Of a DNA stretch of 16,061 bases, positions 7,140 to 15,049 are shown one piece after another (position 1 is the stretch's first letter; each line of letters begins with the position of its first letter). The stretch comes from CAZBQG01 sp964493945 (GTDB taxonomy: Bacteria; Pseudomonadota; Alphaproteobacteria; Rhodospirillales; UBA2165). The translations under genes and the position numbers were made by a program. A model generated the notes under the pieces. That model saw only the letters and a program-made list of their open reading frames with translations, made no database searches and was not told the DNA's origin. The DNA is taken from NCBI GenBank assembly GCA_964493945.1, contig CAZBQG010000085.1, positions 1 through 16,061 on the forward strand. Reading direction: 5' to 3'.

Positions 7140-8497
7140 GGGGCCGACCGGACGCGGCCCGCCACCAGGCGAACCTTGCGGGGCCCCGCCAGCCACATGG
7201 CCAGGATGGAAAAGCCGCAAATGCCAAAGGCCAGCCAAAAGGCCTGATCATAAATTCCCAAAAAGTCGTGCATTATGCCGGTGGCAAAGGGCCCCAATGC
7301 GGCGCCCAAGCCCGACGCCGCACCCAGCACGCCGAAGATGACGCCATAGCGCTTGCCGCCGAACAATTCCGCCGGGATGGTGCCATACACGGATGCCAAC
7401 CCATAGCCCAAAAAGCCCTGGCAGCCGACCATCACATACATCAGCCAAACCGAGGGATTGTCCTTGAGCAACAGCAAAAGCCCATATGTCGCCATGAACC
7501 CCAACAGGCCGACGGTCCAGGCCCATTCCCGGCCTACCCGGTCGGAAAAATAGCCGATGCCGATCTGACCGCCGATGCCGGTCAAGCCCACCAGACCCAA
7601 GGCCACAGCGGCTGCCTCGCCCGAAATGCCCACATCGATCAGATAACGGGTTTGATGCACTTGCACCGCGTACCAGCCATAAAGGGCGGAAACAAAGGCG
7701 ATCATCAGCCACCAAAAGCGCCCCGTGCGCACGGCCAGGGAAAGAGTCCACTCGGTGGCGGCCCAATCGTGATCGACGATGCGCTCATCCGGTGAGGCTG
7801 ACCCATCCTTGTTTTTTCCATTACCGCCCGGCTCAATCCCGTCCGGCGAGAGCCCCAGATCGCTGGGCCGGTGGCGTTGCAGCAGGAAATTCAGCGGGAC
7901 CAGGACGATAAACACGAGGACCGCAATGGTTATGCTGCTTTGCCGCCAACCGACGGTCTCTATGGAATGTTGCATCCAGGGAAACATAAGGATCGAGCCC
8001 ACGCCGACGCCGGAAAAAGCCAGACCCATGGCCAGCCCCCGCCGGCGGTCGAACCAATTGGGCAAAAATAACGTATGGCCGATATAGTTCATGAAAATCG
8101 ATCCGCCCACCACCAGCACGCCAAGCGTCAGATAAAAATGCCAGGGCTGGGTCGAAAATGTGGCAAGGACCAGCCCCGTGCTCACAATAAGGGCGCCGGC
8201 AGGGATGAGATATCTCGGACCGAAACGGTCCATCAGGGCGCCGACGAAGGGCGTCACGATGGTGGAGGCGATAAAACCAATAGAAAATGTGGCGGCGATG
8301 GAACCCCGGCTCCAGCCAAACTCACCCAGGATAGGTGGGAACAAAAGCGAGAATGATGTGCGCGCATTGACGCCCACGCCCATGGTGACAAATGCGACAG
8401 CAACCACGACCCATCCATAAAAGAAGGGCACCCGCCTAATGAAGCCGTGTTGTTTGATCTTGTTTTGTGGCGGAGACGCCGGAGGTGGAATAGCCAT
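7136..8497 (-). CDS. MFS transporter, monocarboxylate/oxalate-formate antiporter type
   Basis: A 453-residue protein with about twelve hydrophobic helices and a central polar loop (about 215-245, PSDLGLSPDG then Gly/Asn/Asp/Lys-rich). Family marks include FFYGWVVVAVAFVTMG at helix 1, the helix 2-3 loop MDRFGPRYLIPAG, and NWFDRRRGLAMGLA before helix 5. These are typical of the OFA/monocarboxylate-porter branch of the major facilitator superfamily, which carries small organic acids. It lies 21 bases after the MaoC gene, so it is the third gene of the badI-like operon and could import an aromatic or alicyclic acid; the substrate is inferred. No clear ribosome site precedes the ATG at 8497, so translation may depend on coupling to the gene upstream. 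It meets the cupin gene tail to tail with overlapping stops. Confidence 0.9.
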   Translation of the reverse strand: MAIPPPASPPQNKIKQHGFIRRVPFFYGWVVVAVAFVTMGVGVNARTSFSLLFPPILGEFGWSRGSIAATFSIGFIASTIVTPFVGALMDRFGPRYLIPAGALIVSTGLVLATFSTQPWHFYLTLGVLVVGGSIFMNYIGHTLFLPNWFDRRRGLAMGLAFSGVGVGSILMFPWMQHSIETVGWRQSSITIAVLVFIVLVPLNFLLQRHRPSDLGLSPDGIEPGGNGKNKDGSASPDERIVDHDWAATEWTLSLAVRTGRFWWLMIAFVSALYGWYAVQVHQTRYLIDVGISGEAAAVALGLVGLTGIGGQIGIGYFSDRVGREWAWTVGLLGFMATYGLLLLLKDNPSVWLMYVMVGCQGFLGYGLASVYGTIPAELFGGKRYGVIFGVLGAASGLGAALGPFATGIMHDFLGIYDQAFWLAFGICGFSILAMWLAGPRKVRLVAGRVRSAP

Positions 8498-8518
8498 GAA
8501 CTGAACTTATAGACCCGT

Positions 8519-8977
8519 TCAGGGCCTGCCCGCCATCATGCGCACGGCCTTGTAAGTAATGACCGTCTCTCCGTCCTGGTTGACCACGTCGTTTTTGGTG
8601 GTGACCACGCCCCGGTTGCCCTTGCTGGTGGGGTGAATATCCGTGACTTCGACCTCGGCATGGACCGTGTCGCCGGCGAATACGGGCTTGAGGATTTTCT
8701 GCTCGATTTCCAGCAATGCAAGTCCGGTGGTCTGCATGGTGGCCTGGCATAACAGCCCTTCGATGATCGTATAGGTGCAGGCCGCCGGCACGACGCGGCC
8801 CTCGATCAGGCCGCCATGATCGGCAAAGGACAAATCAGTGAACAGGGTCTCCACCATGCCCGTAACGCCGATGAAATTGACAATGTCGGGTTCGGTGATG
8901 GTCCGGTTCAGGGTTTTAAATGTCTGGCCCACTTCCAGATCATCCCAATAAAAGCCGATGCCGATGGTTTCCATCAT
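8519..8977 (-). CDS. MaoC-like (R)-hydratase family protein, hot-dog fold
   Basis: A 152-residue single hot-dog domain protein. The start region FYWDDLEVGQTFKTLNRTITEPDIVNFIGVTG, the DLSFADHGGL segment and ILKPVFAGDTVHAEVEVTD are typical of MaoC-type dehydratases, which hydrate enoyl-CoA thioesters. The catalytic Asp/His pair of the family would map to the ITEPDIVNF and FADHGG region, but I cannot fix the pair with certainty. It starts at an ATGATG (8977), overlapping the TGA of the upstream crotonase by four bases, so the two are translationally coupled. A hydratase beside a BadI-like ring hydrolase fits beta-oxidation of the opened dicarboxylic acyl-CoA. Confidence 0.87.
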   Translation of the reverse strand: MMETIGIGFYWDDLEVGQTFKTLNRTITEPDIVNFIGVTGMVETLFTDLSFADHGGLIEGRVVPAACTYTIIEGLLCQATMQTTGLALLEIEQKILKPVFAGDTVHAEVEVTDIHPTSKGNRGVVTTKNDVVNQDGETVITYKAVRMMAGRP

Positions 8978-9774
8978 TTGCCATCCCGCCTTTTGCGAAA
9001 TTCCGGTTTGCGTTTTTCACGGAAAGCTTCTCCGCCTTCCCTTGATTCATCCGTATCATAATACAAGGCCAGCGCTTCCAGGCCGAGCCTGCCGATGGCA
9101 CCGATCTGCTCCGTATCCGCATTGAAGGACCGCTTGGCGATGGCGATGGCCGTCGGGCTCCGCTCCAGGATTTCGGCGCACCAGCGCTCTACTTCCGCGT
9201 CCAGTTCATCCGCCGGAACCACCGTATTGATCAGCCCCATATCCATGGCTTCGGCGGCCGAATATTGGCGGCAGAGATACCAGATTTCCCGGGCCTTCTT
9301 TTCGCCGACGATGCGCGCCAGATACGCCGTCCCCCAGCCCGGATCGACCGAGCCCACCTTGGGTCCCACCTGGCCGAAGACGGCGTTCTCGGATGCGATG
9401 GTGAGATCGCAAAGGGTGGCCAGCACATTGCCGCCGCCGATGGCATATCCCTGCACCCTGGCGATGACCGGCAGAGGCACATCGCGGATGGCGCCATGGA
9501 CCTCCTCGATGGGCAGGCCGATGGTGCCCCGTCCCAGATAGCCGCCATCATGATCCGATTGATCGCCGCCGGTGCAAAAGGCCTTGTCGCCTACGCCTGC
9601 CAGCACAATCACCCCCAACTCCCGGTTCCAGCCCGCCCGGCGGATCGCCTGGGAAAGCTCCTCGCAGGTTTGCGCCCGGAAAGCGTTATAGACCTGGGCC
9701 CGGTTGATGGTGATCCAGGCAACGCCCGCCCGTTCTTCATAGAGAATATCTTCGTAAGTTTCGTCTTCGCTCAT
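8974..9774 (-). CDS. badI: BadI-like 2-ketocyclohexanecarboxyl-CoA hydrolase (crotonase superfamily)
   Basis: A 266-residue crotonase from the ATG at 9774 (GGGACGG lies upstream); the frame is open to 9828, but the added 18 residues are unlike the family. FCTGGDQSDHDGGYLGRGTI (67-86), ARVQGYAIGGGNVLATLCDL (105-124), GQVGPKVGSVDPGWGTAYLA (134-153), REIWYLC (162-168) and ALYYDTDESREG (236-247) agree closely with my recollection of Rhodopseudomonas BadI. That enzyme hydrolyses the ring of 2-ketocyclohexanecarboxyl-CoA to pimeloyl-CoA in anaerobic benzoate degradation. BadI is a MenB relative, and Asp144 and Tyr240 are candidate active-site residues. It is the first gene of a three-gene operon with the MaoC and MFS genes. 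The substrate may be a related cyclic beta-keto acyl-CoA. Confidence 0.85.
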   Translation of the reverse strand: MSEDETYEDILYEERAGVAWITINRAQVYNAFRAQTCEELSQAIRRAGWNRELGVIVLAGVGDKAFCTGGDQSDHDGGYLGRGTIGLPIEEVHGAIRDVPLPVIARVQGYAIGGGNVLATLCDLTIASENAVFGQVGPKVGSVDPGWGTAYLARIVGEKKAREIWYLCRQYSAAEAMDMGLINTVVPADELDAEVERWCAEILERSPTAIAIAKRSFNADTEQIGAIGRLGLEALALYYDTDESREGGEAFREKRKPEFRKRRDGK

Positions 9775-9878
9775 AATCCGTCCCGCCCATGCTTGGTGTG
9801 AGGGGTGATATAGCCCGCATCCATGCATAATAAAAAGATGATATTGCCCGCACTACCTCCCCAGCCTACCATCCGGAG

Positions 9879-10526
9879 ATGGCTGGAACCTCCGCTCCGT
9901 TCGGCACACCCGGTGACGAAAGTGACTCAAGGCTGCGCCACGCGCCGGCGACGGAACGCAACAGCGAACCCATCACGGGTTTTCTCAAACCGCTCCTGCC
10001 CCCGGCTGGGCTTTTGCTGGAAATAGGTTCCGGCACCGGCCAGCACGCGGTATTCATGGCCCAGCAATTTCCCGCCCTGACCTGGCAGACCAGCGATACC
10101 AACCCCGAAATGCGGGATTCGATCATGGTCTGGATCGAAAAATCAGGGCCCCGGAACATCAATCCGCCTTTGGAATTGGACGTCACAAAATTGCCCTGGC
10201 CAATCCATGAGGCCGATTTGGTGTTCTCCGCCAATATGATCCACATCACGCCCTGGTCCTGTTGTCAGGGCCTGATGAAAGGGGCAGGGGAGGTGCTGGA
10301 TGCATCGGGTCTGTTGGTCCTTTACGGGCCTTTTATGAAGGGCGGCCAACATAGCGTGTCTTCCAACGCTGCCTTTGATGACAGCCTGAGGGGCCGTGAT
10401 CCCGCCTGGGGTATCCGCGATCTGGATGAGGTGGCCGCGCTGGCCGAAGGGCATGGGTTTGATCTGGTGCAAATCCAGGAGATGCCCGCCAATAATTTGG
10501 CGGTTCAGTTCCGCAAGAAGCTCTAG
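9879..10526 (+). CDS. DUF938 family SAM-dependent methyltransferase-like protein
   Basis: A 215-residue class I methyltransferase-fold protein. The AdoMet-binding loop is LLLEIGSGTGQHAVFMA (45-61), preceded by ATERNSEPI. Later marks of DUF938 are WQTSDTNPEM, FSANMIHITPW, LYGPFMKGG, SNAAFDDSLRGRDPAWGIRD and MPANNLAVQFRK at the end. The family is widespread in proteobacteria and its substrate is unknown. The start is uncertain: the CCGGAG before the ATG at 9879 is very close to the start codon, and no better in-frame start is obvious. It is a lone gene, divergent from the badI-like operon and convergent with the flagellin-like gene, sharing its TAG bases with that gene's stop. No link to the catabolic genes is evident. 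Confidence 0.88.
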   Translation: MAGTSAPFGTPGDESDSRLRHAPATERNSEPITGFLKPLLPPAGLLLEIGSGTGQHAVFMAQQFPALTWQTSDTNPEMRDSIMVWIEKSGPRNINPPLELDVTKLPWPIHEADLVFSANMIHITPWSCCQGLMKGAGEVLDASGLLVLYGPFMKGGQHSVSSNAAFDDSLRGRDPAWGIRDLDEVAALAEGHGFDLVQIQEMPANNLAVQFRKKL

Positions 10527-11287
10527 AAAAGTTGTAGGATCGAGGCTTCCGAGCGGGCCGCGATGCCGGTCGCGGCGGCGCTGAGCTGGCCCCGGGTCTG
10601 CTGGGTCAGAATGTTGGCCGCCTCTTCGTTCAAATCCGTGCCCACCAGTTTCTGAGCGCCTTCTTCCAGGGAGTTGACCAGATCATTGGTGAATTCCTCG
10701 CGGATGGCCAGGACCGAGGCATTGGACCCAAGGGCCTCCGTCATGGACCGGACTTGATCGAGTGCCGCATCGATGGAGGCGGTGCTCAGTGTCACCCCCA
10801 ACGCGGCCGAGTCGGCGGCGGTGCCGGCCACATCCAATCCCTAAGAGCCATCTTCGTTCAATGGCACCTCCAATGTATCGGGGGAGGCATTGATGAGATT
10901 GGTGCCGCCATAAGACGAATCCCCCACCAACCCGTCCAACTGGGCTTTCAATTCGTCGAACTGGGCGGACAGGGCGGCCTGTTCCGTGGCCGAGTTGGAG
11001 TCTTCATATAGCTGGGCCACGGCCTTCATCCGGTTGAGCATCTCGGCGGCGGATTGCAGCCCCATGGTGGCCGTCTGGATGCTCTGCTGGCCTTGTTCGA
11101 TGCTGTCCTTGACGCCCAGGAAGCCGGTGGTCTGGCTGGAAAGGCCGGCGGCGATGTCCTTGGCCTGGGCATCTGCCTCCTGCTGCTGCCCTGTGGAGAC
11201 GTTCGCCGTGGATTGCTCCATAAGGTGGGCGATGCGCTGGGTCGACGATATGGCCGTATGGATGGCGCTGCTCAGATTGACATCCAT
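10523..11287 (-). pseudogene. Short flagellin-like protein gene interrupted by an in-frame amber codon
   Basis: A continuous reverse-strand frame of 255 codons carries one TAG at 10841-10843 (codon 149). The N-terminal half shows the flagellin pattern: MDVNLSSAIHTAISSTQRIA, NVSTGQQ, AAGLSSQTTGFLGVKDSIEQ, LNRMKAVAQLYED and YGGTNLIN. The C-terminal half is also flagellin-like: LDQVRSMTEALGSNASVLAIREEF, DLNEEAANILTQQTRGQLS and ASILQLF. Both parts are the conserved D0/D1 helices that polymerise into the filament; the variable outer domain is almost absent, so it is a minimal flagellin or flagellin paralogue. Without readthrough, the half protein could not make the D0 coiled coil. Frame and codon pattern continue unchanged across the stop, so the lesion is either recent, a base-call error, or a suppressed amber. 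GGGAGG precedes the ATG at 11287. Confidence 0.8.
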
Positions 11288-11319
11288 TTTTTCCGTCCTC
11301 CCATTAAACCGCTTAATCC

Positions 11320-11328
11320 ATTATAACA
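11320..11328 (-). promoter_or_regulatory. Extended -10 promoter of the flagellin-like gene
   Basis: The reverse strand reads TGTTATAAT here: a perfect TATAAT with the TGn extension, 32 bases before the flagellin-like ATG. No good -35 box is visible at 16-18 bases, as is normal for extended -10 promoters. This would be a housekeeping sigma-70 promoter, not the sigma-28 type usual for flagellins. Confidence 0.5.
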
Positions 11329-11394
11329 TCTGTACGGCTCCGAAGGCATAAAAAGCCCGTGGCCGATACTGAAACACCGCTTTGAAATCGAACC

Positions 11395-12651
11395 GTGAAA
11401 GAATTTCGCAACTCATTGCGCATCCTGATCTCCAGGAGCCCGCTCCGCGCGCTCCGCCACCGGGACTTTGCCCTGGCCGAACTGGCCGGCTGGTTTTCCG
11501 GCGGCGGCTTCTGGTTCTATAAAATCGGCCTTGGCATTCTCACCTGGGAATTGACCGAATCCGGTTTCTGGCTGGCCTTCATAGCCCTATCCGATGCGGT
11601 GCCGGCCATTTTGCTCTCGCCCATCGCCGGCGCCGTCGTTGACCGCTACGACCGGCTGGTGGTGGGCCGCATCGTGCAGGCATCAATCATGGTGGTGACC
11701 GCCATTCTGGCCTGGGTGACCCTGGCCGGCTGGGCCAATCTGTTCGTTCTGGTGGCTCTTGCCGCCAGCCATGGCATATCGGCGGCGTTCTGGATGCCTT
11801 TGCGCATGGCCATCGCGCCTACCCTGGTGCCCAAGGAAGACCTGGCCGCGGCCATCGCCATCCATTCCACCTTGTTCAATCTGGCCCGCTTTCTGTTCCC
11901 GGCTCTGGCCATTCCGGTGCTGGCCAAATGGGGCGTCGGCGTGGCCTTTGCCGTCAATGCGGTGGGCTATTCCTTTTATCTGATGGTGCTTTTCATGATC
12001 CGCATCGTCAATCCGGATGAAAAGGCCAATCTGCGTGTGGGCATGCTGGCCAATCTGAAAGAAGGACTGATCTATTCCCTGAGCCACCCGACCATGAAAT
12101 ATCTTTTGCTGATGCTCGTCGTCACGTCGGTTTGCCTTCATTCCTATATGGAAATTCTGCCTGGCATCACCAAAACCCTGTTCGGCCGCGACCCCAGGGA
12201 AGGGGTCGCCATATTGGTTTCGGCGGCAGGTTTCGGGGCCATCTTTTCGTCCCTTGCCATCGGCAATCTGAGCCGCACCCGAAGCGTCTTCATCGCCTAT
12301 TTCCTATGCCTCTTCCTCAGCGTGCTTTCTCTGTTTTTGTTGGGGAGCACGACCAGTTTTGGACTTGGCATTGCCGTCATGGTTCTGGTCAGCGGGGCTC
12401 AGATGGGCATGATCATTTCCGGACAAATCATCGTACAAAGTGCGGTGGAAGGCTCCTTCCGGGGCCGGGTCATGAGCCTTTGGGCCCTGGGCCAGCGAGC
12501 GGGTCCGGCTTTCGGCGCGCTCATATTGGGCACCATGGCCGATTTCATCGGCTTTCAATGGCCCATCATCCTGGGCGCCGCCGCCGCCGCCCTGATGGCC
12601 GTGTTCGTCTATACCCACCGCCAGGAAATGTACCAAGCCGCGATGCGTTAG
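11395..12651 (+). CDS. MFS transporter, EntS-like (MFS_3) exporter family
   Basis: A 418-residue membrane protein with about twelve hydrophobic segments. Family marks are RHRDFALAELAGWFSGGGFWFYKIGLGILTWELT at the first helix, AGAVVDRYDRLVVGRI in the helix 2-3 loop, AAFWMPLRMAIAPTLVPKEDLAAAIA, and FRGRVMSLWALGQRAGPAFGALILG in the C-terminal half. This branch includes the enterobactin exporter EntS and macrolide-efflux-type carriers and generally exports small molecules. The substrate is unknown; efflux of phenolic compounds would fit the context but is inferred. The frame begins with GTG at 11395 and no strong ribosome site is evident. It may be the first gene of a unit with the acyl-CoA dehydrogenase 78 bases downstream. 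Confidence 0.87.
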   Translation: MKEFRNSLRILISRSPLRALRHRDFALAELAGWFSGGGFWFYKIGLGILTWELTESGFWLAFIALSDAVPAILLSPIAGAVVDRYDRLVVGRIVQASIMVVTAILAWVTLAGWANLFVLVALAASHGISAAFWMPLRMAIAPTLVPKEDLAAAIAIHSTLFNLARFLFPALAIPVLAKWGVGVAFAVNAVGYSFYLMVLFMIRIVNPDEKANLRVGMLANLKEGLIYSLSHPTMKYLLLMLVVTSVCLHSYMEILPGITKTLFGRDPREGVAILVSAAGFGAIFSSLAIGNLSRTRSVFIAYFLCLFLSVLSLFLLGSTTSFGLGIAVMVLVSGAQMGMIISGQIIVQSAVEGSFRGRVMSLWALGQRAGPAFGALILGTMADFIGFQWPIILGAAAAALMAVFVYTHRQEMYQAAMR

Positions 12652-12729
12652 TCAGCCATACCCAAGGGATGCGTCTTGGCAAATGGGTGCCTTTGGGCTT
12701 TGATAGGGGAGCCTAAAAAGGGGGAAGTC

Positions 12730-13854
12730 ATGGAACTGCTGCTTAACGATGAACAAAAACTTCTGCAGGAAAGCGCCCAGACCTTCGTAGAGCGCAACGC
12801 AGGCCCGGACCGGGTCCGTGCCTTGCGGGGGCAGACGGATTGTTTTGACCGGGTACTTTGGAGCGAAATGGCCAAAGCCGGCTGGCTGGGGATCATCGCG
12901 CCCGAGGAGGCGGGCGGCCTGGGTCTCGGCATGACCGATCTTTGCCTCATTTTGGAACAAGGCGGCGCGGGCCTGATGATGGAGCCGCTCGGCGCCGGCG
13001 CCGTGGCCGCCCGGGCCATCGGCGAAGGCGAGCCCTCCGAAACCCAGAGCGCCCTGGCGGCAAGCGTCATGGATGGCTCCAAGGTGGTTTTGCCGGCGAT
13101 CTTCGAGGAATCTTACGCCGCCGATCCAGCAGATGCCGAGACCAGCGCCGCGCCCGACGGCAAGGGCTTTCGCCTCAGCGGCACCAAATGCTTCATCCCC
13201 GCAGCCGCCGGGGCGGACGGTTATCTGGTCAATGCACAAGGCCCCCAGGGTAGCCTGCTTTGCCATGTGGCGAAAGACGCTGGCGGCGTGGGTGTAGAGA
13301 TGATTTCCAGCATCGATGCCGGCGGCACGGGCACATTAATTCTGGAAGATGCGCATGTGGCTGAGGGAAATATCATCGCCGGGGCCAACCGGGCGGTGGA
13401 AATCACGGCCCGCATGAATGACCGGCTTTTGCTGGGCGTTGGCGCCGAACTGGCCGGCCTGATGCAGAAGGCTTTGGACATCACGCTGGAATATCTCAAG
13501 GTGCGCGAACAGTTCGACAAGCCTATCGGCAGCTTCCAGGCCCTGCAGCACCGGGCGGTCGATGAATTTATCAATGTGGAACTGGTCCGCTCCTTCGTCT
13601 TTCAGGTGGCGGGTGCGGAAGATACAGGGCGCGCATCGGCGGCCTTGGCGGCGGCGGTCAAATCTCAGGCATCGGGGGCGGCGCTTTCACTGACAAAATC
13701 CGCCATCCAGCTCCATGGCGGCATCGGCTATACGGACGAGCATGATATCGGGCTTTATTTCAAGCGCGCCATTGCGCTGGCCGCCCAATATGGCAATCAG
13801 GCCCAGCAACGGGCCCGCTATGCCCGCCTAGCGGGCTTTTCGGCGGCGGGTTAG
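12730..13854 (+). CDS. Acyl-CoA dehydrogenase (PimD/CaiA-like small-subunit type)
   Basis: A 374-residue flavoprotein from the ATG at 12730, chosen because AAAAAGGGGGAA precedes it and MELLLNDEQKLLQESAQTFV is the family's usual N terminus; the frame is open upstream to a TTG at 12676. Features in order are the helical N-terminal domain, the FAD/substrate beta-barrel, KVREQFDKPIGSFQALQHRAVD and QLHGGIGYTDEHDIGLYFKR (327-346). The catalytic Glu usual in the YEGT motif of medium-chain enzymes is missing (AQYGNQ at 352-357), as in subfamilies that place the base elsewhere or form heteromers such as pimeloyl-CoA dehydrogenase PimCD. A pimeloyl-CoA-type substrate would fit the BadI-like hydrolase nearby, but no second dehydrogenase subunit is in the window. 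The FAH-family gene follows after 17 bases. Confidence 0.86.
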   Translation: MELLLNDEQKLLQESAQTFVERNAGPDRVRALRGQTDCFDRVLWSEMAKAGWLGIIAPEEAGGLGLGMTDLCLILEQGGAGLMMEPLGAGAVAARAIGEGEPSETQSALAASVMDGSKVVLPAIFEESYAADPADAETSAAPDGKGFRLSGTKCFIPAAAGADGYLVNAQGPQGSLLCHVAKDAGGVGVEMISSIDAGGTGTLILEDAHVAEGNIIAGANRAVEITARMNDRLLLGVGAELAGLMQKALDITLEYLKVREQFDKPIGSFQALQHRAVDEFINVELVRSFVFQVAGAEDTGRASAALAAAVKSQASGAALSLTKSAIQLHGGIGYTDEHDIGLYFKRAIALAAQYGNQAQQRARYARLAGFSAAG

Positions 13855-13871
13855 GGAAGGGGAGCTAGGCA

Positions 13872-14843
13872 ATGAAAATAGCAGTCTACGGACCCGAGCG
13901 GCGCCCCGGCGCCATACAAGACGGCAATGTGGTCGATCTTTCCCATGCCCATGCCAAAATCTTAAGCGAAAAAGATGGCGTGGCAGAGCCCGACCGACAG
14001 GCCGAGGCCTAACTTCCCTTCGATCTGGTGCGCTTAATAGAAGGCGGCCGGGTGGCTCTCGATAACGCCCATCAGGCCGTGGAATATGTGACCAGCCAGG
14101 GGCAGGGCCAAGATGATGGCATTGTGCATGATCTGGGTGCCGTGGAGCTTCACGCGTCCCTGCCCACCGGCACTAGGGTTGCCTGCGCCGGGTCCAACTT
14201 CATCACACACCGCGAACGCATGACGGCCGGGGCGGGCGGGAAATGGAAAAGCCGTACATCTGGGGCTTTTGGAACGTGACCCGGGATTTCCTTGGGGCCC
14301 GGGGCGACATGATCTATCCGGCCCGCTGCGGGCAATTGGATTTCGAAGGCGAGGTGGGGGTTATTCTGGGGGCCAAGGGTAAGGATTTGAGCCCGGGTAA
14401 TCTGAAGGATTTCGCCTGGGCGTGACGCTCGCCTGTGATTGGAGCATCCGGGGCCCCCGCGAAAAGCTGGCCCCATGAATTTTGCTCCGGCTAAGAATTT
14501 CGACACCCCGCTCTCACTTGGCCCCTGCGTCGTTGTCGATGAGCTGGACGCTGAAAACGTGGATTTCGAAACCCTGGTCAATGGCCAGCAGCGCCAGGTG
14601 GGCAATACCAAAGAGATGGTCTTTTCCTTCGGTGAATATCTGGAATATTTGTCCCGCGATATGACATTATTTCCGGGCGACATCATCCTCAGCGGCACGC
14701 CGGCGGGCACGGTCGCCGACTCCACCCCGGTGGGCGGTGACGGCAAACAGCCCGACGAGCCCTTTTTGCAGATCGGCGACAAGGTGGAAATAAAATCCGC
14801 CGCCATCGGCAGCCTGCATGCCCGCATCACGGCCAAGAGTTGA
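13872..14843 (+). pseudogene. Fumarylacetoacetate hydrolase (FAH) family protein, multiply disrupted
   Basis: An FAH-type gene of about 324 codons begins at ATG 13872 (AAGGGGAG upstream) and ends at 14843. Recognisable pieces are MKIAVYGPE, LPFDLVRLIEGG, GSNFITHRERM, KPYIWGFWNVTRDFLG, LDFEGEVGVILG, LACDWSIRGPREK, NFAPAKNFDTPLSLGP, and the C-terminal LFPGDIILSGTPAGT. These are the metal-binding core and end of the family, which cleaves acylpyruvates and other 1,3-diketones. The frame is broken four times: an in-frame TAA at 14010-14012, then single-base losses near 14236-14243 (run of A), 14418-14421 (run of G) and 14470-14476 (run of C). Three losses return it to the original frame, so restoring three bases leaves only the TAA. 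It is third in the unit with the acyl-CoA dehydrogenase. It is either a decayed gene or one hit by homopolymer base-call errors. Confidence 0.82.
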
Positions 14844-14890
14844 CGCAGGGGTGGCGGGAGGAGCGGAAAAAGAAAAGCTTGCTTGGCGAG

Positions 14891-14909
14891 GCCGGGCTGG
14901 CCGCCCGGT
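14891..14909. terminator. Weak hairpin downstream of the FAH-family gene
   Basis: GCCGGGC (14891-14897) pairs with GCCCGGT (14903-14909) across a five-base loop, seven pairs including one G-T. It stands 48 bases after the FAH stop but has no following run of T, so it is at best a poor intrinsic terminator. Confidence 0.25.
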
Positions 14910-15049
14910 CAAACATGATCATGTGGCAGCCACCGCCGCGTAAACAGTTTTCCTCTGCGCTCTGCGCCTGATGGGAACTATTGACCCAGCCGTCTGGATT
15001 TGCCCCGAACTTTAGGGAATAATTATATATTGTGTCCCTGCAATTATTG

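Noticed and set aside
7067..7795. Plus-strand open frame of 242 codons opposite the MFS transporter
   Set aside because: The MFS protein on the other strand has clear helices and family motifs; this frame is its shadow.
11348..11371. Possible sigma-28 flagellar promoter (TAAA followed by GCCGATAC) before the MFS exporter gene
   Set aside because: The two halves are only about 9 bases apart, while sigma-28 promoters need about 15, and the gene downstream is not flagellar.
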